A DNA stretch of 44,626 nt, from assembly GCA_024697575.1 (NCBI GenBank), contig JAILFM010000109.1, forward strand, positions 1-44,626, given 5' to 3'. The notes beneath the pieces are model-generated. The model was given only the letters and a program-made list of their open reading frames with translations, was not told where the DNA came from and did no database searches. The position numbers and the translations under genes are program-made. Each line of letters starts with the position of its first letter. The first letter of the stretch is position 1. Below, one piece after another: positions 1 through 9,715 of this stretch. The DNA is from Clostridiales bacterium (lineage in GTDB: Bacteria; Bacillota; Clostridia; Oscillospirales; Acutalibacteraceae).

Positions 1-8
1 GCACTCAT

Positions 9-148
9 AACGGCGGCATCTTTTCCGCCTGATTTTGTCTCAAATCTTGAAATAAACAAATTATTTCTGCAATTTTTCGACTTCATCAGTCGAAAAACCT
101 GCTCGCCGTTCTAACACCCCGATTTAATCAGCTTTTCCTTAAAATCGG
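9..148. repeat. Structured non-coding element, possible MITE/REP-like remnant
   Basis: Nested inverted repeats: AACGGCG (9-15)/CGCCGTT (104-110); GGCGG (12-16)/CCGCC (25-29); perfect 10-bp TTTTTCGACT (73-82)/AGTCGAAAAA (88-97); CCGATTTAA/TTAAAATCGG (119-148). The right end matches repeat copies at 12050 and 29895. Confidence 0.5.
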
Positions 149-265
149 TTTAAATCTGCTATTCGTAAATTCAAATCTACTCAATAATGCTTATTATTTT
201 GATAAAAGTCAAGTGTTTTAAGAAATTTATTTTGTTTTCTTTGAATTTAATTTAAATATTTTTAC

Positions 266-294
266 TTGATACATTTCCTTATATGTGTTAATAT
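266..294 (+). promoter_or_regulatory. Sigma-A type promoter for the nusB operon
   Basis: TTGATA - 17 nt - TAATAT upstream of nusB. Confidence 0.6.
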
Positions 295-367
295 TACTCG
301 GATAATGTTGAAAGGACACTGAGTGGTTAAATATTGATTCTGCCACTGCCGTTTATGGATTAAGCAA

Positions 368-796
368 ATGAGTTTATCGTCTTCACAAATCAGAGAACAG
401 GCTTTTTATCTTATTTTTGATAAGGAGTTTAACAGCGATTTATCAAACGAAGATATTTTAAATCTTGCATATGAAACGGATGTTATTGAAAAAAATCAAA
501 AATGTGAAAAGCTGTTTATAACATGCTGTAATAATGCGGAAGAAATTGACGATATTATAAATAAATATTCGGTTAATCGCCGTTTCTCGAGAATTTCAAA
601 GGTTGCGCTGGCTGTCTTGAGGATTGCCGTATGCGAGCTGAAATTTTTCACTAAGACACCCGAGCGAGTTGTTATCAGCGAAGCGGTCATACTGACGAAG
701 AAATACGGCGGTGAAGAGGATTATTCATTTGTTAACGGTATTTTGAAATCATTTGTTGATGACAGGAAAGCAACCAATGACAGCTCTGGGGATTGA
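368..796 (+). CDS. nusB: Transcription antitermination factor NusB
   Basis: SSSQIREQAFYLIFDKEF..., RRFSRISKVALAVLRIAVCEL...VVISEAVILTKKYGGEEDYSFVNGIL typical of NusB; operon position. Confidence 0.9.
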   Translation: MSLSSSQIREQAFYLIFDKEFNSDLSNEDILNLAYETDVIEKNQKCEKLFITCCNNAEEIDDIINKYSVNRRFSRISKVALAVLRIAVCELKFFTKTPERVVISEAVILTKKYGGEEDYSFVNGILKSFVDDRKATNDSSGD

Positions 797-1712
797 TACA
801 AGCAACTACACAACTTCGGCTGCTGTTTATAACAATTTAAGCGGCGAAGTCAGGCAGGTTAAACGAATGCTTCCGGTAAAAAACGGCGAAAAAGGTCTCA
901 GACAAAGTGACGCCGTTTTTTTGCATACAAATCAGCTTCATTCGGTTCTCAGCGAACTGCTGTCCGGTTTTGACGATATAATTGACATTGTCAGTGTATC
1001 CGCCCGTCCGCGTGATGCAAAGGGCTCGTATATGCCGTGTTTTTTAGTAGGCCTTAATACTGCCAAATCTATTTGCAGTGTAACGGGTTTACCGTTAAAA
1101 GAGTACTCACATCAATCGGGGCACATAGCCGCCGCCGCATATTCTTCAGGGTGTTTGGATTTGCTAAAATCTGAATTCATCGCTTTCCATGTCAGCGGCG
1201 GTACAACCGAAATGCTTTATGTTAAACCTGTTTACGGCGACAAAATGCCGTTTGAGGTTAAAATTATCGGCTCAACGTTAGACCTGAACTTCGGTCAGGC
1301 GGTTGACAGGTTGGGAGTAAAGTTCGGCTTACCGTTTCCGTGCGGTAAAGAAATTGAAAAATCAGCTTTTTTATCCGAAAAGGTTTTCAAGCCTGCAGTT
1401 TCTGTTAAAGACGGTAACTGCAGTGTTTCGGGGCTTGAAAACAAGTTTAAATCTATGCTTGATAACGGCGAAAAAAAAGAGGATGTTGCCCGCTTTTGTC
1501 TTGATTATATTTCACATACACTTATTAAAATGACCGCCTTTGCACATAAGAATTACGGTGATTTACCGGTTCTGTTTGCAGGCGGAGTTATGAGTAATAA
1601 AATTATCCAAGCCGCTGTCAAAGAAAAATTTCCTCTTGCTCTTTTTGCTCAGCCTGATTTATCATGTGACAACGCAGTGGGAATGGCATTGCTGCCGTTT
1701 GTCGGTAAATAA
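777..1712 (+). CDS. Peptidase M22 / TsaD (Kae1)-family paralog
   Basis: LGIDTSNYTTS..., HQSGH metal motif, FHVSGGTTEML, LFAGGVMSN. Start moved from 753 to ATG 777; overlaps the nusB end. Confidence 0.8.
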   Translation: MTALGIDTSNYTTSAAVYNNLSGEVRQVKRMLPVKNGEKGLRQSDAVFLHTNQLHSVLSELLSGFDDIIDIVSVSARPRDAKGSYMPCFLVGLNTAKSICSVTGLPLKEYSHQSGHIAAAAYSSGCLDLLKSEFIAFHVSGGTTEMLYVKPVYGDKMPFEVKIIGSTLDLNFGQAVDRLGVKFGLPFPCGKEIEKSAFLSEKVFKPAVSVKDGNCSVSGLENKFKSMLDNGEKKEDVARFCLDYISHTLIKMTAFAHKNYGDLPVLFAGGVMSNKIIQAAVKEKFPLALFAQPDLSCDNAVGMALLPFVGK

Positions 1713-1714
1713 CA

Positions 1715-2926
1715 ATGAATATTGAAAATAACGCATATTTTACCGTTTCCGGATTAAATCTGTATATCAAATCCGTTATTGACAGGGATATAAATCTCAA
1801 TACTGTTTTTCTTAAAGGTGAAATTTCAAATTTTACCAATCATTTCCGAACGGGTCATTTCTATATGACCATTAAGGATGAACATTCTTCTATAAAAGCC
1901 GTTATGTTTAAAGCAGCTAATCAGCGTTTAAGATTTATGCCCGAAAATAATATGAGTGTTATCCTTAAAGGCAGAGTATCGGTTTTCGAGAGGGACGGGG
2001 CCGTTCAATTTTATATTGATGATATGCAGCCCGACGGTGCGGGAGCTTTGGCAATAGCTTTTGAACAGCTTAAAAAAAGGCTTTCTAAAAGAGGATGGTT
2101 TGACGAGTCTCACAAAAAGGAGCTTCCGGCTTATCCCGAAAAAGTCGGTGTTATCACTTCGGATACCGGCGCTGCCGTTCACGATATAATCAATGTGATT
2201 TCAAGGCGATATCCTCTTTGCGAAATTGTTTTTCATCCGGTATCTGTTCAGGGCGACGGGGCGTCAAAGCAAATATCCGACGCATTGGATTTGATGAATT
2301 CTCTTAACTGCGCGGATGTTATTATTGTTGGGCGCGGCGGCGGTTCAATGGAAGATTTGTGGGCATTTAATGAAGAAAATGTCGCTCAGGCAGTCTATAA
2401 CAGTCATATTCCCGTTATCAGTGCCGTCGGTCATGAAACGGACTTTACAATCTGTGATTTTGTTGCGGATAAGCGAGCGCCGACACCCTCCGCAGCGGCG
2501 GAAATCTGTGTTCCCGATGTAAGCGAATTGTTAAATAAAGTTAACAGCTTCAACAGATTTTTCGTTAATAAAGTGCAAAGCCAAATCTGTTTGATGAACG
2601 AAAAAGTCGCTGCTTTGGAAAAAAATATAAATCTGTTTAACCCTGTTCTGGTTTTAAAGCAAAAAAAGCAATACTTAACACAGATTGACTCTGTTTTAAA
2701 TAACAGTTATTTAAACATAATTAAATCGGAAAAAAACAAAATCGCCGTTCTTGCCGCTACGATTAATGCAAGAAATCCGCTTGATATTCTCTCAAAAGGC
2801 TACTCTGTTGTCTTAAAAAATGGCTTTCCGGTTTCCGATGTCTCTTCCCTTTCTGTCGGTGAAGAAATTGATATTTCATTTTCAAACGGCAAAGCAAGGG
2901 CAAAAATAACAGATGTGACGGTATAA
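1715..2926 (+). CDS. xseA: Exodeoxyribonuclease VII large subunit
   Basis: YFTVSGLNLYIKSVIDRD...VFLKGEISNF, GRGGGSMEDLWAFNEE, SAVGHETDFTICDFVADKRAPTPSAAAE. Confidence 0.97.
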   Translation: MNIENNAYFTVSGLNLYIKSVIDRDINLNTVFLKGEISNFTNHFRTGHFYMTIKDEHSSIKAVMFKAANQRLRFMPENNMSVILKGRVSVFERDGAVQFYIDDMQPDGAGALAIAFEQLKKRLSKRGWFDESHKKELPAYPEKVGVITSDTGAAVHDIINVISRRYPLCEIVFHPVSVQGDGASKQISDALDLMNSLNCADVIIVGRGGGSMEDLWAFNEENVAQAVYNSHIPVISAVGHETDFTICDFVADKRAPTPSAAAEICVPDVSELLNKVNSFNRFFVNKVQSQICLMNEKVAALEKNINLFNPVLVLKQKKQYLTQIDSVLNNSYLNIIKSEKNKIAVLAATINARNPLDILSKGYSVVLKNGFPVSDVSSLSVGEEIDISFSNGKARAKITDVTV

Positions 2927-2931
2927 TTTTT

Positions 2932-3129
2932 ATGGAAAAATTCGATTATGAAAAAGCTGTTAACAGGCTTGAAGAAATAGCGAAACTGCTTGAAAAAAGT
3001 GATTTGACACTTGAAGAAAATATTAAGCTTTACACAGAGGGTATGAAGCTGTGTAAAAAATGCAGTGACGAAATCAGCAAGGCTGAGCTGAAGATAACTC
3101 AAATTAAAGCTTTGTCTGAAACAGTGTAA
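2932..3129 (+). CDS. xseB: Exodeoxyribonuclease VII small subunit
   Basis: FDYEKAVNRLEEIAKLLEKSDLTLEENIKLYTEGMKLCKKC; follows xseA. Confidence 0.95.
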   Translation: MEKFDYEKAVNRLEEIAKLLEKSDLTLEENIKLYTEGMKLCKKCSDEISKAELKITQIKALSETV

Positions 3130-3140
3130 AAAGGCTTAAA

Positions 3141-4046
3141 ATGACAAAAGAAAAATTCAATCTGAAATATAACGAATATCTTGATTTAATCAATCATAAA
3201 CTTGAATTGATTTTTGATTCCGACTCTTTCCGCTTTCGCAAAAGCGACGGTTTGGAAAGAATGCTTGAATGCATGAAATATTCGGTTTTTTCAAGCGGAA
3301 AAAGAATAAGACCTGTTTTATGCCTCGCATTCTGCGATGCTTGCGGCGGCGATATACTGTCAGCATGTGATGTTGCTTGTGCAATTGAAATGATTCATAC
3401 TTATTCGCTTATACATGATGATTTACCCTGCATGGATAATGATGATTTCAGGCGAGGCAGACCGTCTTCTCATAAACAGTTCGGCGAAGCTGACGCTTTG
3501 CTTGCCGGTGATTCGCTTCTGACTTTCGCTTTTGAAGTTGTTTGCGTTTCGCAGTTTTCTGATGATATTAAATGCAAATGTATTTTTGAAATTGCAAAAT
3601 CCGCCGGCCCTTCCGGTATGATTGCCGGTCAGGTTATGGATTTACAAAATGAAAGCCGACTTTGTGATATTGACCGTATAATGCAAACAGATAACCTTAA
3701 AACAGGCGAATTGATTTGTGTTTCATCGAAGGCTGGCTGTATTATTGCCGGCGCTGACACTGATAAGATTAATTCGGCTGATATTTTCGGGCAAAAAATC
3801 GGTCTTGCTTTTCAGGTTGTAGATGATATTCTTGATGTGACTTCAACCTATGAAGAGTTAGGTAAGCCTATAGGCAGTGACATTAATAATAACAAGCAGA
3901 CCTATGTTTCGCTTCTCGGTTTAAAAGAAGCAGACGGCTTTGCAAAACAGTTAACCCGGGAAGCTGTGCAGGCTCTTGATATTTTCGGCGACAGAGCGGA
4001 TTTTCTTAAGGAGCTGGCTTTTACATTATGCGCCAGGAGAAAATAA
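3141..4046 (+). CDS. ispA: Polyprenyl (farnesyl/geranyl) diphosphate synthase
   Basis: GKRIRP, HTYSLIHDDLPCMDNDDFRRGRPSSHK, FQVVDDILD (two Asp-rich motifs). Confidence 0.95.
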   Translation: MTKEKFNLKYNEYLDLINHKLELIFDSDSFRFRKSDGLERMLECMKYSVFSSGKRIRPVLCLAFCDACGGDILSACDVACAIEMIHTYSLIHDDLPCMDNDDFRRGRPSSHKQFGEADALLAGDSLLTFAFEVVCVSQFSDDIKCKCIFEIAKSAGPSGMIAGQVMDLQNESRLCDIDRIMQTDNLKTGELICVSSKAGCIIAGADTDKINSADIFGQKIGLAFQVVDDILDVTSTYEELGKPIGSDINNNKQTYVSLLGLKEADGFAKQLTREAVQALDIFGDRADFLKELAFTLCARRK

Positions 4047-5899
4047 TGCAAAACGATTATAGAATTCTTGAGACTGTTAAAAGCCCTGAGGATGTCAAAA
4101 AATTAGATGATTCATCTTTAGAAGAGCTATGCCGCGAAATACGCAAAAAAATAATCTCAACAGTTTCCAATAACGGCGGTCATCTTGCGTCAAATCTCGG
4201 TACGGTTGAATTGACGGTTGCTCTTCATAAATGCTTTAACTGTCCTGATGATACGCTTGTTTTTGATGTCGGTCATCAGTCTTATACACATAAGCTTTTA
4301 ACCGGCAGATTTGACAGATTTGATTCATTAAGAAAAAAAGACGGAATTTCCGGCTTTACAAGACCGGATGAAAGCAATTTTGATTCTTTTTATGAAGGTC
4401 ATGCCGGTGTTTCCGTTTCACAGGCTTTGGGTGTTGCGGCAGCCAATAAAATCAAAGGAAATGATAATTATTCAATAGCTGTTCTGGGTGACGGCGCGCT
4501 CGGTAACGGTATGATATATGAGGCTCTTAATCACGCTGGCTCCTGCAGGACGAATCTTATTGTTATTCTTAATGATAACGAAATGTCTATAAGCGAAAAT
4601 GTAGGCGCAATGGCTCGATATCTTGCTGTTATCAGATCCAATCCGGATTACTACAGATTAAAAGCAAATACCGAAAAAATGTTAAGCCGTCTTCCTCTTG
4701 GCGGAAAAGAAATCTCACATTTGTTTTTCAGTATGAAAACAGCTTTGAAAAATATTATTTATTCTTCGTCTTTTTTTGAGGACCTTGGTTTTCGATATAT
4801 AGGGCCTATTGACGGCCATAATATAAACACATTGACCGGGGCGCTTATGAGCGCCAAAATGCATAAAGGCCCCGTTCTTTTACATGTTAACACAGTAAAG
4901 GGTTACGGTTATGAATTAGCTGAAAATCATCCCGAAAAATTTCACGGGATCTCGGAATTTGATGTAGAAACGGGCGAAGCTAAAAATGTTTCAGACTCTT
5001 TTTCTTCCGAATTCTCAAAAATAGTCTGTAAATTTGCAGAAAATGATAAACGAATTTGCGCTGTTACAGCGGCAATGTCTATAGGAACAGGACTTGAAGA
5101 TTTTTCAATAAAATTCCCCGACAGATTTTTCGATGTTGGTATTGCCGAAGAACACGCAGTAACTTTTGCATCGGGTCTGAGCGCAAAAGGTATGGTGCCT
5201 GTTTTTGCCGTTTATTCCACTTTCCTGCAAAGAAGTATTGACCAGGTAATTCATGATGCGTCACTTCAAAGGCAAAAGATGATAATTATGGTTGACAGGG
5301 CGGGCTTTGTCGGCGAAGACGGCGAAACTCATCAGGGTCTGTTTGATATTCCTCTTTTAAAATCTATTCCCGACATAACCATTTATTCTCCTTCAGATTA
5401 TAACCAACTTGAAGCCGCATTTAAAAATGCCGTTTATTTTGATAAAAATCTTGTTGTTATACGATATCCGAGAGGCGGAACCGGCGAAAAACCTGAACCG
5501 CTCGACGGTAAATCAGATAGTATAAATTTTTTCAAAAAGACCGGATCTAAAACCGTCGCTGTTTCTTACGGTCGTCTGTTCAATACCGTGAGAAGTGTTA
5601 TTGAACACGCCGGTTTGAATATTGATGCTTTACAGCTGTTTAAAATTAGCCCGATAGAAAAAGAATTATTTGATATTATCGGTTCTTATGATAATGTTAT
5701 ACTCTTTGAAGAGGGAATGAAAATCGGGGGAATAGGTGAAGAAATCGGCTTTGAACTGTGTTCCCGCGGTTTTAAAGGAAATTTTAAACTTTTTGCAGTT
5801 TCAAATTCTTTTGTTTCACACGCAAGTGTTTCACAGCAGCTTAAGCAATTTGGATTGGATGAGGATTCAATATCACGGGATTTAATCGGGTATAATTAA
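4046..5899 (+). CDS. dxs: 1-deoxy-D-xylulose-5-phosphate synthase
   Basis: GHLASNLGTVELTVALH, DVGHQSYTHK, GDGALGNGMIYEALNHAG; start chosen at ATG 4046 behind AGGAGA. Confidence 0.97.
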   Translation: MQNDYRILETVKSPEDVKKLDDSSLEELCREIRKKIISTVSNNGGHLASNLGTVELTVALHKCFNCPDDTLVFDVGHQSYTHKLLTGRFDRFDSLRKKDGISGFTRPDESNFDSFYEGHAGVSVSQALGVAAANKIKGNDNYSIAVLGDGALGNGMIYEALNHAGSCRTNLIVILNDNEMSISENVGAMARYLAVIRSNPDYYRLKANTEKMLSRLPLGGKEISHLFFSMKTALKNIIYSSSFFEDLGFRYIGPIDGHNINTLTGALMSAKMHKGPVLLHVNTVKGYGYELAENHPEKFHGISEFDVETGEAKNVSDSFSSEFSKIVCKFAENDKRICAVTAAMSIGTGLEDFSIKFPDRFFDVGIAEEHAVTFASGLSAKGMVPVFAVYSTFLQRSIDQVIHDASLQRQKMIIMVDRAGFVGEDGETHQGLFDIPLLKSIPDITIYSPSDYNQLEAAFKNAVYFDKNLVVIRYPRGGTGEKPEPLDGKSDSINFFKKTGSKTVAVSYGRLFNTVRSVIEHAGLNIDALQLFKISPIEKELFDIIGSYDNVILFEEGMKIGGIGEEIGFELCSRGFKGNFKLFAVSNSFVSHASVSQQLKQFGLDEDSISRDLIGYN

Positions 5900-6702
5900 T
5901 GAGCGATTTATTAAGGCTTGATGTCGCTGTCTTTGAGCGGGGATTGGCTCAAACGCGCGAAAAGGCAAAGGCTGTTATAATGTCCGGCCTGGTTTATGTT
6001 AACGGAATAAAACAAATGAAGGCGGGAAACTCGGTAAAACCGGATGATATTATTGAGGTTCGCGGCTCGGTCAATCCTTTTGTCAGTCGCGGCGGGCTGA
6101 AGCTTGATAAAGCATTAAAAGTCTTTCCTATCAACCTAAATGGGCTTGTTTGTATGGATATCGGAGCTTCAACCGGCGGTTTTACCGATTGTATGCTTCA
6201 GAATAACGCGGCGAAAGTCTATTCCATTGACGTCGGTTACGGTCAGCTCGCCTGGAAGCTGAGAACCGATGAACGGGTTATCAATCTTGAAAGAACAAAC
6301 TTCAGGTATGTCACACGAGAACAAATTCCCGATGAAATTGATTTTGCCAGCTGTGATGTATCTTTTATCTCATTGACAAAAATTTTACCTGTAATGTTCA
6401 GTCTGCTTAAAGACGGCGGTGAATCTGTTTGTCTTATTAAACCTCAGTTTGAAGCCGGCAGAGAAAATGTTGGCAAAAAAGGGGTAGTACGCGATAAAAA
6501 TGTACAGGTTGAAGTAATCAAACGGATTACCGCCTTTGCTGTTGAAACCGGATTTGAATTGAAAGACGTTTCATATTCACCTATTCGCGGACCTGAAGGA
6601 AATATTGAATTTCTGATGTATATAAAAAAATGCAATTCCGATAATCCACCTGTTGATTTTGATTTCAACTCGTTGGTTGATAATGCGCATTCTTCTGTGT
6701 AA
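5899..6702 (+). CDS. tlyA: TlyA family RNA methyltransferase (S4 + FtsJ-like)
   Basis: RLDVAVFERGLAQTREKAKAVIMSGLVYVNG (S4), FVSRGGLKLDKAL, DIGASTGGFTDCML. Confidence 0.92.
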   Translation: MSDLLRLDVAVFERGLAQTREKAKAVIMSGLVYVNGIKQMKAGNSVKPDDIIEVRGSVNPFVSRGGLKLDKALKVFPINLNGLVCMDIGASTGGFTDCMLQNNAAKVYSIDVGYGQLAWKLRTDERVINLERTNFRYVTREQIPDEIDFASCDVSFISLTKILPVMFSLLKDGGESVCLIKPQFEAGRENVGKKGVVRDKNVQVEVIKRITAFAVETGFELKDVSYSPIRGPEGNIEFLMYIKKCNSDNPPVDFDFNSLVDNAHSSV

Positions 6703-6716
6703 AGGCGATTGATAAT

Positions 6717-7565
6717 ATGAAATTTGCCGTAATACCAAACCTGACACGCACCGGCGCTCAGGAAGTTGTTGCTGATGTGTGTGAAAAAATTGAAAAATTC
6801 GGGTCTGAATTTGTTTTACCGGATTACACAGCTGATAATCTTTTAATAAAGAATGCCGTATTTTATCCGGAAGACAGGCTTTTTATTGATTGTGACGCTG
6901 TTATTGCTATCGGCGGCGACGGTTCAATTATTCATGCAGCGAAAAATGCCGCAGTTTTCCATAAGCCGGTTTTAGGCATTAATGCAGGTCATCTTGGCTT
7001 TATGTCCGGACTGGAAAAAAATGAAACTCAGCAGCTGGTAAATCTTATTTCAGGAGAATTTACCCTTGACAGAAGACTTGTGCTTAAAATAGAAATCTTC
7101 AATGGGGACAAAACCATTTATTCCGATTTTTGCATTAACGACTGCTATTTCACAAATAATACGCACGAAAGGCTGTCTGAAATCGATGTGGCGCTTAACG
7201 GGTGCAAATTTAAATCTTACCGATGCGACGGTGTAATAATCGCCACTCCGACAGGGTCAACAGCTTATTCGCTTTCTGCCGGCGGTCCCGTTGTCGATCC
7301 CGAACTTCAAAGCATTATTTTAACTCCGGTCAGTCCTCATTCTTTATTTAACCGCTCAATAATTTTCAGACCGGATTGCGAATTGTCGGTTTTTTCTTCT
7401 ACAAGTGAGAATATTATGGTCAGCGCGGACGGGGGAGGAGCCGCTTCTTTTTCCGACGGTGCTTATGCAAGAATCAGCGCGGCTGATTTTACTGCGGATT
7501 TTATCAGGATTAAATCTGATAATTTTATTGATGTTTTATATAAAAAACTATCCGAACGAAGGTGA
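6717..7565 (+). CDS. nadK: NAD(+)/NADH kinase
   Basis: AIGGDGSIIHAAKNA, GINAGHLGFM, DGVIIATPTGSTAYSLSAGGP. Confidence 0.95.
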   Translation: MKFAVIPNLTRTGAQEVVADVCEKIEKFGSEFVLPDYTADNLLIKNAVFYPEDRLFIDCDAVIAIGGDGSIIHAAKNAAVFHKPVLGINAGHLGFMSGLEKNETQQLVNLISGEFTLDRRLVLKIEIFNGDKTIYSDFCINDCYFTNNTHERLSEIDVALNGCKFKSYRCDGVIIATPTGSTAYSLSAGGPVVDPELQSIILTPVSPHSLFNRSIIFRPDCELSVFSSTSENIMVSADGGGAASFSDGAYARISAADFTADFIRIKSDNFIDVLYKKLSERR

Positions 7566-7577
7566 GGGGTGATTTTG

Positions 7578-8027
7578 GTGAAAAAAGACAGACACGACGC
7601 AATTCTGAATATAATTAACACTCACCTTGTGTCAACTCAGCTTGAGCTTGCTCAGTATCTTAAAAAAGAGGGGTATGAAACAACTCAGGCAACCTTGTCG
7701 CGCGATATTCGTCAGATGGGTCTTGTAAAAAAATCAGACTCAGCCGGTCGAAGCTTTTATTCCACTTCTCAACGTGCGGAAATCAGCATTTCCGGTAAAT
7801 ATATCAGCGTTTTTAAACAATCCGTTGTCAGTGTTGATATTGCGGGTCACCTTCTTGTTATTAAATGCTTTGCCGGTATGGCTCCCGCTGCATGCGCTGC
7901 TCTTGATTCAATGAAATGGGACGGAATTGTCGGAACAATAGCGGGCGATGACACTATTTTTGTTGCATGCCGAACGGAAGAATTTGCGGCAGAGATGGAA
8001 TATAAAATCGGGCAGCTTATCGACTGA
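7578..8027 (+). CDS. argR: Arginine repressor ArgR
   Basis: KKDRHDAILNIINTHLVSTQLELAQYLKKEGYETTQATLSRDIRQMGLVK; GTG 7578 is well spaced from GAGGGG. Confidence 0.93.
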   Translation: MKKDRHDAILNIINTHLVSTQLELAQYLKKEGYETTQATLSRDIRQMGLVKKSDSAGRSFYSTSQRAEISISGKYISVFKQSVVSVDIAGHLLVIKCFAGMAPAACAALDSMKWDGIVGTIAGDDTIFVACRTEEFAAEMEYKIGQLID

Positions 8028-8036
8028 GAAAGAATT

Positions 8037-9701
8037 ATGTTACAAAAACTGATTATCAACAATATTGCCGTTATTGAGAACGCTCAAATTGAATTTGAAA
8101 AAGGCCTTAATATTTTGACCGGTGAAACCGGTTCCGGCAAATCCATTATTATTGATTCAATTAATGCCGTTATCGGTGAAAGAACTTCCAAAGAAATAAT
8201 CAGAAGCGGTTGCCATGAAGGGAAAGTTTTTGCGTTATTTTCATGCGTTGGTGAAAATGTACTCAGGTTTATTGCCGACAAGGGCATTCCTCTTAATGAC
8301 GATGATACGGTAACCGTAGCCCGAACTATAAATGCTTCCGGTAAAAATAACTGCCGGATTAATTCTTTCCCCGTCAGCGTTTCAACCTTAAAAGAAATCG
8401 GCTTTGAACTTATCAACATTCACGGTCAGCATGACAGTCAGGCTCTTTTAAGAAGTGAAACACACTGTTCCTTTATCGACTCTCTTGCAGGTAATGAACT
8501 GCTGAGAAATGAGTATAAAGAAGCGTTACGGTCTTTAATTAAAACAAAAAAAGAACTGTATTCACTGTATGATATCAGAGATGAAAAGTCCAAAAAGCTT
8601 GACTATCTTCTTTTTTCCGTTGATGAAATCAAAAATGCGGATATAAAACCGGGTGAATCGGAAAAGCTTAACAAAGAAAAAACCATTCTTGAAAACAGCA
8701 GAAAAATTATTTCTTCATTATCTGAAGTTCGCGATACGCTTAAAAAAGACGATGGTGTAATTGATGCGCTTCAATTGAGCGCGGCTGTTTTGACAAAGCT
8801 TTCAGCTGTAATGGATGAATGTGAAAGCTTTAATGAAATAATTTTAAATTCAGTAACCGAATTGTCCGGTGTAACATCCGCCATTGATACGCTTATCGAA
8901 AACATTGACTACTCAACAGAAAGACTGTTTCAAATAAACGAAAGGCTTGACTTTCTTTATTCTCTGTTTTATAAGTATGGCAGTGACGAAAAAGCTGTTC
9001 TTGAGTATTATAACGGCGCTTTGGAAGAGATAGAAACGCTTAATAATACCGACGGCTCTATCTCTCTTCTTGAAAACAGAATGTATGATCTGTCTTCCAA
9101 AGTAAAAGATCTCAGTTCAAAGCTTACTTTAAACAGAAAAGAATCCGCTGAAAAATTCGCTCACAGCGTTTGTGCTGAACTCAAAGCGCTTGATATGCCC
9201 GATGCGGCTTTTGAAGTTATCTTTAAATCAATTCCGTTAAATTCAAACGGCGGTGATGATGTTGAGTTTTATATAAATATCAACCCCGGTCAGGAATTAA
9301 AACCGCTTTGCAAAACAGCCTCCGGCGGTGAGCTTTCAAGAATAATGCTCGCAATAAAAAATGTTCTTTCAAAGACCGATCCCGTTTCAACACTGATTTT
9401 TGATGAGATTGATACGGGTGTCAGCGGAAGCGCAGCGGGTAAAATAGCTGATAAGCTTCATATGCTTTCTCAAGATAAACAGGTTATCTGCGTTACGCAT
9501 CTTGCTCTTATAGCAGCAAAAGCGGATGTTCATTTCAATATTTCAAAAACTGTTGAAAACAACTGCGCAAAAACCAATGTTAAAAAGTTAGACCGTTCTG
9601 AGCGCATTGCCGAAATTGCGCGTATAAATGTCGGCGGTGATATATCCGAGACCCATTTAAAGTCAGCGGAAGAAATGCTGTTTAACAGTCATCAGATATA
9701 G
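8037..9701 (+). CDS. recN: DNA repair protein RecN
   Basis: LIINNIAVIENAQIEFEKGLNILTGETGSGKSIIIDSI, ASGGELSRIMLAIK, FDEIDTGVSG. Confidence 0.97.
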   Translation: MLQKLIINNIAVIENAQIEFEKGLNILTGETGSGKSIIIDSINAVIGERTSKEIIRSGCHEGKVFALFSCVGENVLRFIADKGIPLNDDDTVTVARTINASGKNNCRINSFPVSVSTLKEIGFELINIHGQHDSQALLRSETHCSFIDSLAGNELLRNEYKEALRSLIKTKKELYSLYDIRDEKSKKLDYLLFSVDEIKNADIKPGESEKLNKEKTILENSRKIISSLSEVRDTLKKDDGVIDALQLSAAVLTKLSAVMDECESFNEIILNSVTELSGVTSAIDTLIENIDYSTERLFQINERLDFLYSLFYKYGSDEKAVLEYYNGALEEIETLNNTDGSISLLENRMYDLSSKVKDLSSKLTLNRKESAEKFAHSVCAELKALDMPDAAFEVIFKSIPLNSNGGDDVEFYININPGQELKPLCKTASGGELSRIMLAIKNVLSKTDPVSTLIFDEIDTGVSGSAAGKIADKLHMLSQDKQVICVTHLALIAAKADVHFNISKTVENNCAKTNVKKLDRSERIAEIARINVGGDISETHLKSAEEMLFNSHQI

Positions 9702-9715
9702 GAGTGTGAATTTAT

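Noticed and set aside
8084-8419. 111-aa minus ORF inside recN
   Set aside because: Antisense to the Walker A region of recN; no family resemblance.
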